The notes below the pieces were generated by a model, which did not search any database, was not told where the DNA came from, and saw nothing but the letters and a program-made list of their open reading frames with translations. A stretch of DNA of 7,814 nucleotides, taken from Thermoleophilia bacterium. GTDB lineage: Bacteria > Actinomycetota > Thermoleophilia > Gaiellales > Gaiellaceae. Below are positions 5,735-7,814 of this stretch, piece by piece (within the stretch, counting starts at the first letter, position 1; every line of letters begins with the position of its first letter). The position numbers were made by a program, and so were the translations under genes. Location of the stretch: positions 1 through 7,814 of the forward strand of contig JAICZB010000107.1 in the NCBI GenBank assembly GCA_025933895.1, given 5' to 3'.

Positions 5735-6160
5735 TTAGGCGGCGCGGGAGAGGAGCTCGTCCACCTCGGCAGGGCGGAGGCGGCGCTGCCGGCGCGTCCT
5801 GCGCGGCACACCGACCGGCTCGAGCACCCAGACGACGAGCGGGGCGACGTAGGCGAGCAGCGCGAGCACCAGCGCCCACGTAGCGAGCGGCGACGGGTCG
5901 GCTCCGGTCGGGGCGTTCTCTCGCGCTGCGGACGCGAGCACGACGAGGGCGAGCGCGACGCCGCTCGTCACCGCCCGCAGGCGCGCCGGACGTCCCACGA
6001 GCGCATCGCTCGCAGCGACGAAGGCCGCTGCTGCGGCGGCGGGAACGGTCAGAAGTCCGAGCCAGAGAGCGAGCCCGCCGAGGTCCCCGGCCCCGGCCGC
6101 GAGAGCGGCCGTCGCGAGCACCAGGGGCAGGAGCCGCGAACCCACTCCCAGTAGGTTCAC
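5735..6160 (-). CDS. Small four-helix membrane protein of unknown function
   Basis: I do not recognise this protein. With the GTG at 6160 as start it has 141 residues and four hydrophobic segments (about 8-25, 28-50, 60-79 and 92-114). A strongly basic stretch (PRRTRRQRRLRP, 119-130) and a short helical tail ending ELLSRAA follow. By the positive-inside rule the tail should be cytoplasmic, which puts both ends inside. The frame stays open up to a GTG at 6217, but those 19 extra codons use codons unlike the rest (CTT, GGA, CCT, ACT, GAA, GGA, CCA) and would run into the ribosome site of the divergent gene, so they are probably non-coding. The true start is uncertain; GTG 6145 is another option. 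It is a single gene converging on the secreted-protein gene and divergent from the hydrolase. The hydrophobic pattern and clean terminator support a real gene. Confidence 0.68.
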   Translation of the reverse strand: MNLLGVGSRLLPLVLATAALAAGAGDLGGLALWLGLLTVPAAAAAAFVAASDALVGRPARLRAVTSGVALALVVLASAARENAPTGADPSPLATWALVLALLAYVAPLVVWVLEPVGVPRRTRRQRRLRPAEVDELLSRAA

Positions 6161-6219
6161 GGTCGCATCGGATGGTCCTTCCTCAGTAGGCTCGCGGCGA
6201 CCCAGTCCAAGGAGCACGA
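6161..6219. promoter_or_regulatory. Divergent intergenic region with Shine-Dalgarno for the hydrolase gene
   Basis: About 59 bases separate the divergent starts, so promoters for both directions must fit here or overlap the minus-strand gene. AAGGAG (6209-6214) lies five bases before ATG 6220. TAGGCT (6187-6192) is a possible -10 box for the + strand, but no -35 box at proper distance is visible. Confidence 0.4.
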
Positions 6220-6912
6220 ATGCCCGACACCACCCTGACCTGGCTCGGCCACGCGTCTTTCCGGTTCGACACGCCGGGCGGCAAGCGCGTCTACATCGAC
6301 CCCTTCCTGAACGGGAACCCGAAGTGTCCCGAGTCCGAGCTCGAGCCCGAGAGGATCGACGTGATCGCGCTCACGCACGGGCACGGCGACCATGTCGGCG
6401 ACACCGTCGAGCTCGCGAAGAAGCACGGCTGCACCGTCGTCGCGCCGGTCGAGCTCGCGGACTGGCTGGGAGGCAAGAAGGGCGTGGAGAACGTCCTCGA
6501 CCCGAACAAGGGCGGCACCGCCGAGGCGGCCGGCGTCAAGTTCACGCTCACCAACGCGCACCACTCCAGCTCGAACAACGACGGCGAGTACATGGGGGAG
6601 CCGTGCGGGATCGTCGCCGAGGTCGAGAACGGGACGAAGCTCTACTTCGCCGGCGACACGTGCGTCTTCGGGGACATGCAGCTGATCGGCCGCATCTACT
6701 CGCCGGACGTCGCGATCCTCCCGATCGGCGACCACTACACGATGGGCCCGCGCGAAGCGGCCGTCGCGCTCGAGCTGCTCGGCACGAAGCGCTGCGTGCC
6801 GTGCCACTGGGGGACCTTCCCTGCGCTGACCGGCACGCCTCAGGCGCTGAAGGAGCTCGCGCCGGACGTCGCGGTGGACGAGATCGAGCCCGGGGACTCC
6901 GTGTCTCTATGA
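6220..6912 (+). CDS. UPF0173-type metal-dependent hydrolase, metallo-beta-lactamase fold
   Basis: The product has 230 residues, the usual length for UPF0173 (YtkL-like) proteins. The metallo-beta-lactamase signature HGHGDH is at 53-58 (His53, His55, Asp57, His58). Further likely metal ligands are His114 or His115 in NAHHSSS, Asp146 in FAGDTCVFGD, and His196 in CHWGTFP. LTWLGHASFRF at the N-terminus, IDPFLNGNP (26-34) and GDHYTMGP (170-177) are typical of this family. It is expected to be a soluble cytoplasmic two-metal hydrolase; the physiological substrate of the family is not established, so none is assigned. The start is fixed by AAGGAG five bases before the ATG. The stop overlaps the next gene as ATGA, suggesting translational coupling with the 93-residue protein. 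Confidence 0.93.
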   Translation: MPDTTLTWLGHASFRFDTPGGKRVYIDPFLNGNPKCPESELEPERIDVIALTHGHGDHVGDTVELAKKHGCTVVAPVELADWLGGKKGVENVLDPNKGGTAEAAGVKFTLTNAHHSSSNNDGEYMGEPCGIVAEVENGTKLYFAGDTCVFGDMQLIGRIYSPDVAILPIGDHYTMGPREAAVALELLGTKRCVPCHWGTFPALTGTPQALKELAPDVAVDEIEPGDSVSL

Positions 6913-7190
6913 GGGAGCGCTGGTGGGGCGGGAGCGGCCGGCGCGTGCCGGAGCTCGCGGTCGAGGGGGATCCCGCCGTGCCGGTGGAGGAGGCGCTCGT
7001 CGTCGACAGCGTCGCCGACCTGGAGGCGATCGTGGAGGCGTTCGAGGCCGGCCGTCCCGTCGTCGTGCGCGCCGCGTCGGCGGAGGAGGTGCGCGCGGCG
7101 CTCGCGCGGCCCGAGGTGGCGGCGGTGCTCGTGCCCGAGGAGCGGCGCGACCTGCTCGAGCTGGACCTGACGGAGCTCACCTATGGCTGA
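6909..7190 (+). CDS. 93-residue acidic protein of unknown function, coupled to both neighbours
   Basis: I do not recognise this protein. The ATG overlaps the hydrolase stop by four bases (ATGA), and its TGA overlaps the start of the DUF1028 gene by eight bases; both overlaps argue for a real, translationally coupled gene. A basic, Trp-containing start (MRERWWGGSGRR) is followed by what reads as alternating strands and helices: ALVVDS (29-34), helix 35-47, PVVVRAAS (50-57), helix 58-67, VAAVLVPE (70-77), then an acidic tail DLLELDLTEL (81-90). There is no signal peptide, membrane segment, cysteine or histidine, so it is unlikely to be a metal enzyme. It could be a small alpha/beta binding or regulatory protein. 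Strong G/C preference at third positions matches the neighbours. Confidence 0.72.
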   Translation: MRERWWGGSGRRVPELAVEGDPAVPVEEALVVDSVADLEAIVEAFEAGRPVVVRAASAEEVRAALARPEVAAVLVPEERRDLLELDLTELTYG

Positions 7191-7814
7191 GCCAATCGTC
7201 GCGACGTACTCGATCGTCGGCTGCGACCTCGAGGCGAAGCAGTGGGGCGTCGCGGTCCAGTCCAAATTCCTCGCGGTCGGCTCGGTCGTCCCATGGGCCG
7301 AGCCGGACGCCGGAGCAGTCGCGACGCAGGCGTACGCGAACCCGAGCTACGGCCCGAACGGGCTCGCGCTCCTGCGCGAGGGCCTGAGCGCGACCGAGGT
7401 CGTCGAGCGCCTCACCTCGGAGGACGAGGGACGCGACGAGCGCCAGCTCGGCGTCGTCGACGCACAGGGCGGCAGCGCGAGCTTCACCGGCCCGGGCTGC
7501 AACGACTGGGCGGGGGGCCGCACCGGACCGGGCTACGCCGCGCAGGGCAACATCCTCGTCGGCGAGGAGACGGTGGCAGCGCTGGCGAGAACCTTCGAGG
7601 AGAACACGCATCTGTCGCTCGTGCAGCGGCTGCTCGAGTGCCTCGTGGCGGCGCAGGCCGCGGGAGGCGACCGGCGCGGCCAGCAGTCTGCCTCCGTCCT
7701 CGTCGTGCAACGCAACGGCGGCTACGCCGGCCTGTCGGACATCCTCGTCGACCTGCGTGTCGACGACCACGAGCGGCCGATCCCGGAGCTGCGCCGCATC
7801 TACGGGCTGCACCA
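7183..7814 (+). CDS. DUF1028 family protein (Ntn-hydrolase-like), 3' end outside window
   Basis: The frame is open from ATG 7183 to the window end, showing 210 residues. DUF1028 hallmarks run in order: ATYSIVG (7-13), GVAVQSKFLAVGSVVPWA (22-39), ATQAYANPSYGP (47-58), QLGVVDAQG (88-96), SFTGPGCNDWAG (100-111), QGNILVG (121-127), GGDRRGQQSA (161-170) and GGYAGLSDILVDLRVDDH (179-196). The family is related to Ntn hydrolases by structure, as I recall; a Thr or Ser near the N-terminus (Thr8 or Ser10) would be the candidate nucleophile, which is inference. The substrate is unknown. Typical members are about 210-230 residues for the core domain, so little of the core is missing, although some have an extra C-terminal domain that cannot be seen here. 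The start overlaps the previous gene by eight bases. Confidence 0.92.
   Translation, partial: MAEPIVATYSIVGCDLEAKQWGVAVQSKFLAVGSVVPWAEPDAGAVATQAYANPSYGPNGLALLREGLSATEVVERLTSEDEGRDERQLGVVDAQGGSASFTGPGCNDWAGGRTGPGYAAQGNILVGEETVAALARTFEENTHLSLVQRLLECLVAAQAAGGDRRGQQSASVLVVQRNGGYAGLSDILVDLRVDDHERPIPELRRIYGLH

Noticed and set aside
6161..6217. N-terminal extension of the minus-strand membrane protein to GTG 6217
   Set aside because: Codons in this part are atypical for the window and the start would overlap the ribosome site of the divergent hydrolase gene.
1..7814. CRISPR arrays, tRNA or rRNA genes, transposase or phage genes
   Set aside because: I looked for spaced direct repeats, cloverleaf-like sequences and typical recombinase motifs on both strands and saw none.

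Overview
The window is 7.8 kb of very GC-rich bacterial DNA with strong G/C preference at third codon positions. It most likely comes from an actinobacterium of the Thermoleophilia type (Gaiellales or Solirubrobacterales). That placement is an inference from the actinobacterial style of the NuoL, NuoM and NuoN proteins and from the secreted Ig-like repeats (GTWxGxPTxxxxxWxRCDxxGxxC...DVGxTLRVxVTAxN), which I recall as unusually common in Thermoleophilia. No rRNA or other direct taxonomic marker is present.

Region 1 (1-3541, + strand) is the distal end of a respiratory complex I operon: the 3' end of nuoL, complete nuoM and complete nuoN. Each junction is a 4-base GTGA stop/start overlap, so the three proton-pumping antiporter-like subunits are probably translationally coupled. 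The key membrane glutamates and lysines are visible in NuoM and NuoN. Both genes carry an in-frame palindromic DNA insertion at a place where the family normally has a short loop: about 28 extra codons in nuoM (around 1449-1541, a long imperfect inverted repeat) and about 20 extra codons in nuoN (around 2441-2510, a perfect 11-bp stem followed by a second hairpin).

Region 2 (3542-5731, + strand) holds two tandem paralogous genes for secreted proteins. Each has a signal peptide, one (first gene) or two (second gene) Ig-like repeats with a cysteine pair, and a shared C-terminal domain of about 125 residues that I do not recognise. Each has its own strong Shine-Dalgarno sequence and a leader with shared short motifs and predicted hairpins. 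A strong 15-bp stem-loop closes the region and can serve the converging minus-strand gene as well.

Region 3 (5735-6160, - strand) is one small four-helix membrane protein of unknown function.

Region 4 (6220-7814, + strand) is a tightly overlapping three-gene cassette: a UPF0173-type metallo-beta-lactamase-fold hydrolase, an unrecognised 93-residue acidic protein, and a DUF1028 protein (Ntn-hydrolase-like) that runs off the end of the window. Overlaps of 4 and 8 bases suggest one translationally coupled operon.

I see no rRNA, tRNA, CRISPR array, transposase gene or phage gene. The most interesting items are the paired in-frame palindromic insertions in complex I genes, the duplicated secreted-protein genes with an undescribed C-terminal domain, and the unknown small gene locked between the two putative hydrolases.
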